A DNA stretch of 64,000 bases. It comes from Pseudomonas gingeri (lineage in GTDB: Bacteria > Pseudomonadota > Gammaproteobacteria > Pseudomonadales > Pseudomonadaceae). Location: positions 1 through 64,000 of the forward strand of contig NZ_JACAQA010000022.1 of NCBI RefSeq assembly GCF_013385425.1, read 5' to 3'. The notes beneath the pieces were generated by a model that saw only the letters and a program-made list of their open reading frames with translations, was not told where the DNA came from and did not search any database. Positions 40,381 to 50,502 of this stretch are shown piece after piece. The position numbers and the translations under genes were made by a program. Within the stretch, counting starts at the first letter, position 1, and each line of letters begins with the position of its first letter.

Positions 40381-42773
40381 CGGGTCAGGCGCAAGGCATT
40401 GAGGACCACGGTCAGCGAGCTGATGGACATGCCGATCGCGGCCCACACCGGGGTGACCCAGCCGAGGGCGGCGAACGGCAACATCAGGCCATTGTACAGG
40501 CTGGCCCAGATCAGGTTCTCGATGATGATTCGCCGGGTCCGCCGGGCCAGGCCGATGGCTTGCACCAGGGCGCCCAGGCGATTGGACAGCAGCACCGCGT
40601 CGGCACTGGTCTTGGCCAGGTCGGTGGCCGTGCCCATGGCCACGCTGATATCGGCGGCGGCCAGGACCGGCACGTCATTCACGCCGTCACCGAGCATCAG
40701 CACCTTGTGGCCCTGGCGATGCAGGTCCCGCAGTACCTGCAACTTGTCGTCCGGACGGAGGCCGCCCCGGGCTTCATCGATGCCCAGTTCGGCGGCGACG
40801 CTGGCGACCATCGGCGAGCTGTCGCCGGACAGCAGCAGTGTGCGCCAGCCCCGGGCCCGGCAGGCTGCCAACAATGCGGGGGCGTCGTCCCGCAGGCGGT
40901 CGTCGAGGACAAACCAGGCCAGTGGCCCTTGGGTGTCGCCCAGCAGCAGCCATTGTCCGGCTTCGTCCGGCGTCGGCGGCAGCGGGCTGGCGCCGAGTTC
41001 GCAGACAAACGCCGCCTGGCCGATCCGCAGCAACTGCTCGCCGACCCGGCCCTCAAGGCCCAGGCCGGGGGTGCCGTGGACCTCTTCGGCGGCTTGCGGG
41101 GCTCGGCCGAAGGCGCGGGCAATCGGGTGCTCGGAACGGTTTTCCAGGGCTGCGGCGAGGCTCAGGCAGCGTTCGCTGTCCAGCTCGCGCAACGGGCGGA
41201 TGGAACGCAGGGTCAGGCGGCCTTCGGTGAGGGTGCCGGTCTTGTCGAAAATCACCGTGTCGATCTGGTTCAGGCCCTCGAGCACGTGGCCGCGGGTCAA
41301 CAGCAGGCCGAGCTTGTGCAGGGTGCCGGTGGCGGCGGTCAGGGCGGTGGGGGTGGCCAGTGACAAGGCGCACGGACAGGTGGCGACCAGCATCGCCAGC
41401 ACGATCCAGAACGCCCGGGTCGGGTCCAGTTGCCACCAGATCAGGCCGATGACCGCTGCGGCGATCAGCGAGAACAGCAGGAACCACTGCGCGGCGCGGT
41501 CGGCGAGCTGCGCCAGGCGCGGTTTTTCGCTCTGGGCACGGTCAAGCAGGCGGACGATGGCGGACAGGCGGGTGTCCTGGCCGAGGGCCATGACCTCGAC
41601 GGTCAGCGCGCTTTCGACGTTCAGGGTGCCGGCGGTGACCGCATCCCCCACGGTGCGCGGTTGTGGCAGGTACTCGCCGGTCAGCAGGGATTCGTCGATG
41701 CTCGACTGGCCGTCGATAATCCGCCCGTCAGCCGGCAGCACGGCACCGGGATGCACCAACACCCGCTCCCCCAGGCGCAGTTCACTGAGCAGGATGCGTT
41801 CGCTCTGGCCGTCGGCTCCCAGGCGCAGGCAGGACGCGGGTAGCAGGTTGACCAGTTGCGCGGTGGCGGCGGCGGTGCGTTCGCGGGCGCGGCGTTCCAG
41901 GTAGCGGCCGGCCAGCAGGAACAGGGCGAACATGCCCACGGCGTCGAAATAGAGTTCGCCGACCCCGGTAATCGCGGTCCAGATCCCGGCGAAGTAGGCG
42001 CTGCCAATGGCCAGCGAGACCGAGACATCCATGGTCAGATGGCGGGTGCGCAGGTCGCGAAAGGCACCGCGAAAGAACGGCGCACAGCTGTAGAAGACGA
42101 TGGGTGTGGTCAGGAACAATGCGACCCAGCGCAGGATGGTGTGCAGTTCCGGACTGAGGTCGATATTGAATTCCGGCCAGGTGGCCATGGTCGCCATCAT
42201 CGCCTGGAACCACAGCAGGCCGGCCAGGCCCAGTTGGCGCAGGGATTTGCGGTTTTCGCTGGCGAGCTGTTCGCTGGCCTGGTCGGCCTGATAGGGGTGC
42301 GCGGCGTAGCCGATATGGCGCAGTTCGCCGAGGATCTGGCTCAGCGGCAGCTGGCTGTCGGCCCAACGCACCTGCAGGCGGTGATTGGACAGGTTCAGCC
42401 GCGCCTCGGCCACGGCGGGCAGGCCGAGCAGGTGTTTCTCGATCAGCCAGCCGCAGGCGGCGCAACTGATGCCCTCCATCAGCAGGGTCGCTTCGGCGAG
42501 TTCGCCGTCATGGCGGACAAAGGGTTTTTGCACGTCGCTGCGGTCGTACAGCGCCAGTTCGTCCACCCGTTGCACCGGCAGGCTTTCGGGGTTGGCCGAG
42601 GTTTCGCTGCGATGGCTGTAATAGTGTTCCAGGCCACCGGCAACAATCGCCTGCGCCACCGCCTGGCAACCCGGACAGCAGAACTCGCGGGGCTCGCCCA
42701 GGACGACAGCGGTGAAGCGACTGCCGGAGGGGACGGGCAGGGCGCAGTGGTAGCAGGGTGTCGGGGTTGTCAT
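40368..42773 (-). CDS. ccoI: P1B-type copper-transporting ATPase for cbb3 assembly (CcoI/FixI), 801 aa
   Basis: Exports copper toward the periplasm for the CcoN Cu-B centre. An N-terminal Cys-rich segment (CYHCALPVP, CCPGCQAV), an HMA-type GISCAACGWLIE, eight membrane segments, the ion site CPC in ATCPCALSLATP, DKTGTLTEGRL, SEHPIARA and GDGVNDVPVL are all present. The start MTTPTPCYHC is preferred to an in-frame ATG 3 codons upstream. The stop codon lies in a palindromic repeat arm. Confidence 0.95.
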   Translation of the reverse strand: MTTPTPCYHCALPVPSGSRFTAVVLGEPREFCCPGCQAVAQAIVAGGLEHYYSHRSETSANPESLPVQRVDELALYDRSDVQKPFVRHDGELAEATLLMEGISCAACGWLIEKHLLGLPAVAEARLNLSNHRLQVRWADSQLPLSQILGELRHIGYAAHPYQADQASEQLASENRKSLRQLGLAGLLWFQAMMATMATWPEFNIDLSPELHTILRWVALFLTTPIVFYSCAPFFRGAFRDLRTRHLTMDVSVSLAIGSAYFAGIWTAITGVGELYFDAVGMFALFLLAGRYLERRARERTAAATAQLVNLLPASCLRLGADGQSERILLSELRLGERVLVHPGAVLPADGRIIDGQSSIDESLLTGEYLPQPRTVGDAVTAGTLNVESALTVEVMALGQDTRLSAIVRLLDRAQSEKPRLAQLADRAAQWFLLFSLIAAAVIGLIWWQLDPTRAFWIVLAMLVATCPCALSLATPTALTAATGTLHKLGLLLTRGHVLEGLNQIDTVIFDKTGTLTEGRLTLRSIRPLRELDSERCLSLAAALENRSEHPIARAFGRAPQAAEEVHGTPGLGLEGRVGEQLLRIGQAAFVCELGASPLPPTPDEAGQWLLLGDTQGPLAWFVLDDRLRDDAPALLAACRARGWRTLLLSGDSSPMVASVAAELGIDEARGGLRPDDKLQVLRDLHRQGHKVLMLGDGVNDVPVLAAADISVAMGTATDLAKTSADAVLLSNRLGALVQAIGLARRTRRIIIENLIWASLYNGLMLPFAALGWVTPVWAAIGMSISSLTVVLNALRLTRQIT

Positions 42774-42788
42774 AGGCGCCATCGGTCA

Positions 42789-42873
42789 CTGTAGGAGCCG
42801 GCTTGCCGGCGATGGGCCCTTGAACCTGGCATTGCCTGTTCGGACGCCATCGCCGGCAAGCCAGCTCCCACAG
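42789..42873. repeat. REP-type inverted repeat pair
   Basis: Arms CTGTAGGAGCCGGCTTGCCG and CGGCAAGCCAGCTCCCACAG face each other across about 45 bases, between ccoI and the FixH gene. The core is the GGCTTGCCGGCGATGG variant. Confidence 0.88.
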
Positions 42874-42887
42874 AAGCGGGATCGTAT

Positions 42888-43427
42888 TTATTTGCTCTGT
42901 TCTTCAGCGCCTTGCAGCGGCTCGTCGCCCAGCTTCAGGTCCTTGTCCTGGCTGATCTGTTCTTCCTCGAACATGCGCCAGGTCTTGTCGCCTTCGACCC
43001 CCAGCAACTCGACAAAGCGCCGGCCTTCGATCTTGTCGGCCAGTTGCCCGATATAACGCCCCGGTTCGCTGGCGCTGCGGTTCAGGATGACCTTGCGGTC
43101 CTTCTCCGGCTGGGTCGGCGAGATCAGGTTCAGCTCGACACTGGCCGGCTGGCTGTTGCCCAGCAGGCGCAGGTCGACCTCACCGGTCACCTCATCCAGA
43201 TGCACACTGGCATGCAGCTTCAGGCTCTGGGCCAGCAGTTCGCGGTCCAGGGAACGGTTGATGCCCTTGCCGGCCTCGTAGTAGTTGTCGTTGACCAGGT
43301 TGTCCGGGTTCTTCACCGCAATGGTCACCATCGACAGGGTCAGGGTCACCGAGCAGGCCATGATCCCGATCAGGATCCAGGGCCAGAGGTGCTTGTACCA
43401 GGGGCTTGCGGCGGTTGCTGCGGGCAT
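42888..43427 (-). CDS. ccoH: FixH/CcoH family protein, 179 aa
   Basis: Membrane protein with one N-terminal segment (LWPWILIGIMACSVTLTLSMV) and a periplasmic domain, needed for cbb3 assembly or stability. PDNLVNDNYYEAGKGINR is the family core. It ends with a long acidic/Gln tail (EQISQDKDLKLGDEPLQGAEEQ). It follows ccoG by 11 bases in the same operon. Confidence 0.9.
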   Translation of the reverse strand: MPAATAASPWYKHLWPWILIGIMACSVTLTLSMVTIAVKNPDNLVNDNYYEAGKGINRSLDRELLAQSLKLHASVHLDEVTGEVDLRLLGNSQPASVELNLISPTQPEKDRKVILNRSASEPGRYIGQLADKIEGRRFVELLGVEGDKTWRMFEEEQISQDKDLKLGDEPLQGAEEQSK

Positions 43428-43438
43428 CGTGTCGTTCC

Positions 43439-44854
43439 TTAACGGATTTGCGGGCCGATGAATCGGCTCTTGGCTTCAATATGAACGCTGTCGTCATCGG
43501 CATCGCGCAAGGTGAATTTCACCTCGTTGGTACTCGACGGCAGTTGCTCGGGGGCGCTGGACAGTTCCATCGGCATGCTGAATATCTCGCCGGCGGCCAC
43601 GTGGATTTCGCGCTTGCCCTGGAGTTTCAGGTCGGGCAGTCCGCTGGCGTCCAGGACATAGGTATGGTCGCGCTGATCCTTGTTCATGATCTTCAGGCTG
43701 TAGACGTTTTCGATCCGCCCTTCGGCGTTCTCGCGGTACAGCACGCGGTCCTTGCTGACGTCGAAACCCACCAGCGGACGCATGAAGAACGCCGTCACCA
43801 GCAGGCCGATCATGGTCAGCAGCACCAGTGCATAACCGATCAGGCGTGGCCGCAGCTTATGGGTTTTCTGCCCGGAAAGGTTGTGTTCGGTGGTGTAGCT
43901 GATCAGCCCGCGGGGGTACTGCATCTTGTCCATGATGCTGTCGCAGGCGTCAATGCAGGCGGCGCAGCCGATGCACTCGATCTGCAAGCCGTCGCGAATG
44001 TCGATACCGGTGGGGCAGACCTGCACGCACATCGTGCAGTCGATGCAGTCGCCCAGGCCCTGGGCCTTGTAGTCGACGCCTTTCTTGCGCGGACCCCGCT
44101 CTTCGCCCCGGCGCGGGTCGTAGGAGACGATCAGCGTGTCCTTGTCGAACATCACGCTCTGGAAGCGCGCATAGGGGCACATGTAGATGCACACCTGTTC
44201 GCGCAGCCAGCCGGCGTTGCCGTAGGTGGCGAGGGTGAAGAAGCCGACCCAGAAGTACGACCAGCCATCGGCCTCGCCGGTGAAGAAGCTGATGACCAGT
44301 TCGCGAATCGGCGAGAAGTAGCCGACAAAGGTCATGCCGGTGACAAAACCGATCAGCAGCCACAGGCTGTGCTTGGCGAATTTGCGCAGGAATTTGTTGG
44401 CGCCCATGGGCGCCTTGTCCAGCTTGATGCGCTGGTTGCGGTCGCCTTCGGTGACCTTTTCACACCACATGAAGATCCAGGTCCAGACGCTTTGCGGACA
44501 GGTATAGCCGCACCAGACCCGTCCGGCATAGACGGTAATGAAGAACAGGCCGAAGGCGGCGATGATCAGCAGACCCGAGAGCAGGATGAAGTCCTGGGGC
44601 CAGAAGGTCGCGCCGAAGATGAAGAACTTGCGTTCGGGCAGGTTCCACCACACGGCCTGGTGACCGCCCCAGCTCAGCCACACGGTACCGAAGTACAGCA
44701 GGAACAGGCCGGCCCCCCCCACCATCCGCAGGTTGCGGAACAGGCCGGTGAAGGCACGGGTGTAGATTTTCTCTCGCGAAGCGTAGAGGTCGACAGTTGC
44801 ATTGGCGGGTTTGGCAGGTGGCGTGACGTCGTGTACCGGAATCTGCTTGCTCAT
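43439..44854 (-). CDS. ccoG: cytochrome c oxidase accessory protein CcoG (RdxA/FixG family), 471 aa
   Basis: Polyferredoxin membrane protein; reduces Cu(II) during cbb3 assembly in studied relatives. The two 4Fe-4S clusters are read from CIDCTMCVQVCPTG and CIGCAACIDACD. An NapH-type motif GRVWCGYTCPQSVWTW and about five membrane segments precede them, and a C-terminal Ig-like FixG domain follows. First gene of the ccoG-ccoH operon. Confidence 0.95.
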   Translation of the reverse strand: MSKQIPVHDVTPPAKPANATVDLYASREKIYTRAFTGLFRNLRMVGGAGLFLLYFGTVWLSWGGHQAVWWNLPERKFFIFGATFWPQDFILLSGLLIIAAFGLFFITVYAGRVWCGYTCPQSVWTWIFMWCEKVTEGDRNQRIKLDKAPMGANKFLRKFAKHSLWLLIGFVTGMTFVGYFSPIRELVISFFTGEADGWSYFWVGFFTLATYGNAGWLREQVCIYMCPYARFQSVMFDKDTLIVSYDPRRGEERGPRKKGVDYKAQGLGDCIDCTMCVQVCPTGIDIRDGLQIECIGCAACIDACDSIMDKMQYPRGLISYTTEHNLSGQKTHKLRPRLIGYALVLLTMIGLLVTAFFMRPLVGFDVSKDRVLYRENAEGRIENVYSLKIMNKDQRDHTYVLDASGLPDLKLQGKREIHVAAGEIFSMPMELSSAPEQLPSSTNEVKFTLRDADDDSVHIEAKSRFIGPQIR

Positions 44855-45021
44855 TATTGCGTCCCACGGCTGGGGGAAATGCCTCGGTCAGTACGTGCCG
44901 ACCGCGATCGGAAAGAGTAGTGCAATGGCGCAATGATACGCCCGTCCCTGCGCTCCAAGGGTGCGACCTTTGGTCGCGTTGGGTCTGCGCTCAGTATGGT
45001 GTAGCAGATGTAACAAAGCAT

Positions 45022-45035
45022 GATCCAAGTCAATT
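45022..45035 (-). promoter_or_regulatory. Anr-like box upstream of ccoG
   Basis: On the minus strand TTGACTTGGATCAT matches TTGAT-N4-ATCAA at 8 of 10 specified positions. It lies 168 bases before the ccoG ATG. Confidence 0.6.
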
Positions 45036-45149
45036 GACTATAGATGATTGATCGTGAGTGGGGGCGGATTGGCGCCGGCTATGGCGATCTCTGATCCGCC
45101 GACCCGTGGGGTGTCTCCTGCGTGTGGAAAGCGGCCGCGCGTAATGAAA

Positions 45150-45180
45150 ACGGCCCCGCCAGTTATGCTGGTGGGGCCGT
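45150..45180 (-). terminator. terminator after ccoP1
   Basis: On the minus strand ACGGCCCCACCAG and CTGGCGGGGCCGT form a 13-bp stem with a single G-T or mismatch position, followed by TTTTC. It begins about 20 bases past the ccoP1 stop. Confidence 0.88.
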
Positions 45181-45200
45181 CGGGGGTTGCTCAAACTGGC

Positions 45201-46175
45201 TTATTCAGCAGGCTTGTTATCACCGTGGGACAGGCTGTAGACATAGGCGGCGAGCAAGTGAACCTTGTCGTTGCCCTGCAACTGCGCCTGGGCCGGCATC
45301 TGCCCTTGGCGACCATAACGGATGGTCTGTTGCAACTGCGCGAAGCTTGAACCGTAGATGAACGCCGCCGGGTGCGTCAGGTTCGGCGCGCCCATGGCCG
45401 GGGTGCCTTTACCTTCAGGACCGTGACAGGCCACGCAGTTGGTGGCGAAGAGTTTCTGCCCCGCCACCGGATCGGCCTTGGCGCCTTCCGGCAGCTTGCG
45501 CCCATCCAGATTGGTCAGCACGAACGAGGCGACATCGGCCACGCCCTGCTCACCGATGACTTCGGCCCAGGCCGGCATCACCGCGTGGCGACCGCCCATG
45601 ATGGTGGTCTTGATGGTTTCCGGTTCACCGCCCCAGCGCCAGTCTTCGTCGGTCAGGTTGGGGAAGCCGTAGGCGCCCTTGGCGTCGGAACCGTGACACA
45701 CCGAGCAGTTGGAGGCGAACAGCCGTGCGCCCATCTTCAGCGCCAACGGGTCCTTGGCTACGTCCTCGATGGGCATGGCCGCGTACTTGGCGAAGATCGG
45801 CCCGAACCTGGCATCCGAGCGGGCCATTTCCTTTTCCCACTCGTGCACGCCGGTCCAGCCGGTCTGGCCGTTGGCGAAGGCGGTCTGCTTATCGTTGTCG
45901 AGGTAGGCGTAGCCGGGCAGCAGGCCTTTCCAGTTGCCCAGGCCCGGGTACAGGACCAGGTAACCGAGGGCGAAGATGATGGTGCCGACGAACAGCATGA
46001 ACCACCATTTGGGCAGCGGGTTGTCGTATTCCTCGATACCGTCGAAGGAGTGGCCAACCGTCTCCTCGGTCTGATCGGCGCGCTGTCCCTTGCGGGTGGA
46101 CAGCAGCAGCCAGGTCAGGGCGAAGATGGTACCCAGAGTGAGGACTGTGACGTACAGACTCCAGAACATAGTCAT
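45201..46175 (-). CDS. ccoP1: cbb3 cytochrome c oxidase subunit III, first operon, 324 aa
   Basis: Membrane-anchored dihaem cytochrome c that passes electrons to CcoO/CcoN. Two membrane segments near the N-terminus and two haem motifs: CSVCH in FASNCSVCHGSDAKG and CVACH in FATNCVACHGPEGKG. Its linker YAYLDNDKQTAFANGQTG is longer than in the second copy. It overlaps ccoQ1 by 4 bases. Confidence 0.96.
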   Translation of the reverse strand: MTMFWSLYVTVLTLGTIFALTWLLLSTRKGQRADQTEETVGHSFDGIEEYDNPLPKWWFMLFVGTIIFALGYLVLYPGLGNWKGLLPGYAYLDNDKQTAFANGQTGWTGVHEWEKEMARSDARFGPIFAKYAAMPIEDVAKDPLALKMGARLFASNCSVCHGSDAKGAYGFPNLTDEDWRWGGEPETIKTTIMGGRHAVMPAWAEVIGEQGVADVASFVLTNLDGRKLPEGAKADPVAGQKLFATNCVACHGPEGKGTPAMGAPNLTHPAAFIYGSSFAQLQQTIRYGRQGQMPAQAQLQGNDKVHLLAAYVYSLSHGDNKPAE

Positions 46176-46366
46176 TCTTTATTACTCCTAGACGCTTTTT
46201 CGACCTGCTTGATGGCTTCGGGGTCATCCGCGAAAGGCAACAGGGTTGCATCCTCGAATTCCGATTTGCGCCGTGGGCTGAACACCCACAGCGCCAGGCC
46301 GATAAAGGCCACCATCACCACCAGGGTGCCCAGGCCACGAATCATCCCGATATCCATCCAGATCAC
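46172..46366 (-). CDS. ccoQ1: cbb3 oxidase subunit CcoQ, first operon, 64 aa
   Basis: Short one-segment membrane protein (LGTLVVMVAFIGLALWVFSP) with a charged tail, stabilising the oxidase core. Identified by its place between ccoO1 and ccoP1 with 4-base overlaps on each side, and by the start MIWMDIGMIRGLGTL. Confidence 0.93.
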   Translation of the reverse strand: MIWMDIGMIRGLGTLVVMVAFIGLALWVFSPRRKSEFEDATLLPFADDPEAIKQVEKASRSNKE

Positions 46367-46970
46367 CGTTTGCTTTTGATGATGGTGCCCAGGCCCTGCA
46401 GGTAGGCCACCAGCGCGTCCATTTCGGTCTTGCCCTTCACGGCATCCTTGGCCCCGGCGATGTCTTCGTCGGTGTAAGGCACGCCGAGGGTGCGCAGGAC
46501 TTCCATTTTCTTCGCCGTGTCCTTGCCGTCGAGCCTGTTTTCCACCAGGAACGGATAAGCCGGCATTTTCGACTCGGGCACCACGTTGCGCGGGTTGTAC
46601 AGGTGCGCGCGGTGCCAGTCATCGGAGTAACGCCCGCCGACCCGGGCCAGGTCCGGCCCGGTGCGCTTGGAACCCCAGAGGAACGGGTGGTCCCAGACGC
46701 TTTCACCGGCTACAGAATAGTGCCCGTAGCGTTCGGTCTCGGCGCGGAATGGGCGGATCATCTGCGAGTGGCAGCCGACACAACCGTTGGCGATAAAGAT
46801 GTCACGGCCTTCCAGTTCCAGTGCCGGGCGTGGCTTCATGCCTTCGACCGGCTTGTTGGTGACGTCCTGGAAGAACAACGGGACGATCTGGGTCAGGCCG
46901 CCGATGCTCACGGCGATGACCATCAGGAAGGCCAGCAGGCCGATATTCTTCTCGACTACTTCGTGCTTCA

Positions 46971-46971
<1 letters not shown>
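46363..46971 (-). CDS. ccoO1: cbb3 cytochrome c oxidase subunit II, first operon, 202 aa
   Basis: Monohaem cytochrome c with one N-terminal membrane anchor (LAFLMVIAVSIGGLTQIVPLFF). Haem motif CVGCH in NGCVGCHSQMIRP; the axial Met lies in the ESKMPAYPF region. Stop of ccoN1 and start of ccoO1 share a base or so, showing coupling. Confidence 0.96.
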
Positions 46972-48413
<1,442 letters not shown>

Positions 48414-48499
48414 TCTAAGGTTCCACGGTTTAGGTATATTTATTAGGGGTGAAAATCGCCCGCAAGTATGGATAAAGCCCAGGGTCATTGCAACGCGGC

Positions 48500-48513
48500 A
48501 TGACCTGGGTCAA
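48500..48513 (-). promoter_or_regulatory. Anr-like box upstream of ccoN1
   Basis: ATGACCTGGGTCAA on the plus strand (TTGACCCAGGTCAT on the minus) resembles TTGAT-N4-ATCAA with three mismatches. It lies 87 bases before the ccoN1 ATG. Weaker than the ccoN2 box. Confidence 0.5.
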
Positions 48514-48707
48514 TACCGTGCGACGCTGATTCTGCGGCCTTTCCATGCTCGGTGTAAGGTCAAAACGCGCCCTCGAAAAGGCCGGAATCGTCCGGCAGGC
48601 GAGGGGATGCGGTTTGATCGAAGTGAGCAAAGCTTAGTACCGATTCCCGGGAGTGGGTAGGCGGACTAAAAGAGAGGTGCGACATTGGGTCGCGTACAGG
48701 CGGGGAA

Positions 48708-48733
48708 CTGTCGCATCCTGATCGATGCGACAG
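48708..48733 (-). terminator. hairpin after ccoP2
   Basis: Perfect stem CTGTCGCATC / GATGCGACAG with a 6-base loop, 15 bases beyond the ccoP2 stop. The T tract is poor, so termination strength is uncertain. Confidence 0.6.
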
Positions 48734-48747
48734 GAAATATCCGGTGG

Positions 48748-49686
48748 TTATTGGGCTTTGTTTTCTCCTTGACCGCCATGGGAGAGGCTGAACACGTAAG
48801 CGGCCAGCAACTGCACCTTATCGTTGCCGAGCAGTTCGCTCTGGGCCGGCATCTGGCCCTGGCGGCCGTGACGGATGGTCTGCTGCAATTGCACCAGGCT
48901 GCTGCCGTAGATAAAGCCGGAAGGCTGGGTCAGGTCGGGGGCGCCCATGATCTGGCTGCCCTGGCCGGTGGCACCGTGGCAGGCGATGCAGGTGGTGCTG
49001 AAGGTTTGCCGGCCCGCCGCCAGGTCCGCCGTGGAATCCTGCGCCAGCGGTAGCTTGGCCAGGTCGTGACGGACATAGGCCGCGACGTTCTTCACCCCGT
49101 CCTCACCGAGGATTTCGCCCCAGGCCGGCATGGCCGCGATGCGTCCGCCCATGATGGTGGTCTTGATCGTGTCGGCACTGCCGCCCCAGCGCCAGATCTC
49201 GTCGGCGAGGTTGGGGAAACCGTAGGCGCCCTTGGCGTCCGAGCCATGGCACACCGCGCAGTTGGAGGCGAACAGGCGTCCGCCCATTTTCAGCGCTTGC
49301 GGGTCCTTGGCTACTTGTTCCACGGGCATGGCCGCGAATTTGGCGAAGATCGGTCCGAACTTGGCATCGGCCTTGTCCATTTCCTTTTCCCATTCGTGGA
49401 CGCCGGTCCAGCCGTTCTCGTAGCCGGGCAGGATACCTTTCCAGTTGCCCAGGCCGGGGTAGAGGATCAGGTAGCCGACGGCAAACACCAGGGTCCCGGC
49501 GAACAGCATGAACCACCACTGCGGCAACGGGTTGTCGTACTCCTCGATGCCGTCGAAGCTGTGGCCCATGGTCTGGTCGACGCTGCCCTTGGTTTCACCC
49601 TTGCGTGTGCCGATCAGCAACCAGGTCAGGCCGATCAGGCTGCCGATGGTCAGTACGCAGATATACGCACTCCAGAAGGTGGTCAT
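48748..49686 (-). CDS. ccoP2: cbb3 cytochrome c oxidase subunit III, second operon, 312 aa
   Basis: Same architecture as ccoP1, with CxxCH motifs CAVCH and CIACH. The segment between the membrane anchor and the first haem is about ten residues shorter (GILPGYENGWTG). It overlaps ccoQ2 by 4 bases. Isoform pairing of subunits between operons is possible, as shown for P. aeruginosa. Confidence 0.95.
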   Translation of the reverse strand: MTTFWSAYICVLTIGSLIGLTWLLIGTRKGETKGSVDQTMGHSFDGIEEYDNPLPQWWFMLFAGTLVFAVGYLILYPGLGNWKGILPGYENGWTGVHEWEKEMDKADAKFGPIFAKFAAMPVEQVAKDPQALKMGGRLFASNCAVCHGSDAKGAYGFPNLADEIWRWGGSADTIKTTIMGGRIAAMPAWGEILGEDGVKNVAAYVRHDLAKLPLAQDSTADLAAGRQTFSTTCIACHGATGQGSQIMGAPDLTQPSGFIYGSSLVQLQQTIRHGRQGQMPAQSELLGNDKVQLLAAYVFSLSHGGQGENKAQ

Positions 49687-49880
49687 GGCCGGGTGCTCCT
49701 TGTTGCAGTGGGATCTTCAGGGGGGGCGGGAAGCGGCTCGTCATCGGCGAAGGGCAGCATGCAGGCTTCGGCGAACTCGGAAGTACGCTTGGCGTTGAAC
49801 ACCCAGAGGGCCAGGCCGATAAAGGCGATGAACACCACCAGGGTGCCGAGGCCGCGGATCATTCCGCTACTCATGTCCAT
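49683..49880 (-). CDS. ccoQ2: cbb3 oxidase subunit CcoQ, second operon, 65 aa
   Basis: Single membrane segment (GLGTLVVFIAFIGLALWVFNA), start MDMSSGMIRGLGTL, and a Pro/charged tail. Separated from ccoO2 by 3 bases and overlapping ccoP2. Confidence 0.92.
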   Translation of the reverse strand: MDMSSGMIRGLGTLVVFIAFIGLALWVFNAKRTSEFAEACMLPFADDEPLPAPPEDPTATRSTRP

Positions 49881-49883
49881 GAC

Positions 49884-50492
49884 TCACCTCTTGCTCTTGA
49901 TCGAAGTGCCGAGCACTTGCAGGTAGGCGACCAGGGCGTCCATTTCGGTCTTGCCCTTCACGGACTCCCTGGCCCCGGCGATATCGTCGTCGGTGTAGGG
50001 CACGCCCAGGGTGCGCATCGCCCGCAGCTTGGTTTCGGTCAGGCTGTTGTCCAGCGGGTTGGCCACCAACCAGGGGTAGCCCGGCATTTTCGATTCCGGG
50101 ACCACGTTGCGCGGGTTGTACAGGTGCGCGCGGTGCCAGTCTTCCGAGTAGCGTCCGCCGACCCGGGCCAGGTCCGGTCCGGTGCGCTTGGACCCCCAGA
50201 GGAACGGGTGGTCCCAGACGCTTTCACCGGCCACCGAGTAGTGCCCGTAGCGTTCGGTCTCGGCACGGAATGGGCGGATCATCTGCGAGTGACAGCCGAC
50301 GCAGCCTTCGCGGATGTAGATATCGCGGCCTTCCAGTTGCAGTGCGGTGTAGGGCTTCATGCCTTCCACCGGTTTGTTGGTGACGTCCTGGAAAAACAGC
50401 GGAACGATCTGGGTCAGGCCGCCGATGCTCACGGCCAGCACCATCAGCAGCATCAGCAGGCCGACGTTCTTTTCAATCACTTCGTGTTTCAT
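49884..50492 (-). CDS. ccoO2: cbb3 cytochrome c oxidase subunit II, second operon, 202 aa
   Basis: Near-duplicate of ccoO1, same length, haem motif in EGCVGCHSQMIRP, one membrane anchor. The stretch MIRPFRAETERYGHYSVAGE and its surroundings are identical in both copies. Lies 10 bases after ccoN2. Confidence 0.96.
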   Translation of the reverse strand: MKHEVIEKNVGLLMLLMVLAVSIGGLTQIVPLFFQDVTNKPVEGMKPYTALQLEGRDIYIREGCVGCHSQMIRPFRAETERYGHYSVAGESVWDHPFLWGSKRTGPDLARVGGRYSEDWHRAHLYNPRNVVPESKMPGYPWLVANPLDNSLTETKLRAMRTLGVPYTDDDIAGARESVKGKTEMDALVAYLQVLGTSIKSKR

Positions 50493-50502
50493 GACGAACT
50501 CC

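Larger units (their letters stand above)
44855..45200. other. intergenic region between ccoG and ccoP1
   Basis: No gene in these 346 bases. They hold the ccoP1 terminator (45150-45180), an Anr-like box (45022-45035) upstream of ccoG and an AT-rich stretch around 45000-45050 that may contain the ccoG promoter. Confidence 0.65.
48414..48747. other. intergenic region between ccoN1 and ccoP2
   Basis: No gene in these 334 bases. They contain the Anr-like box for ccoN1 (48500-48513) and a hairpin (48708-48733) downstream of ccoP2. Confidence 0.65.
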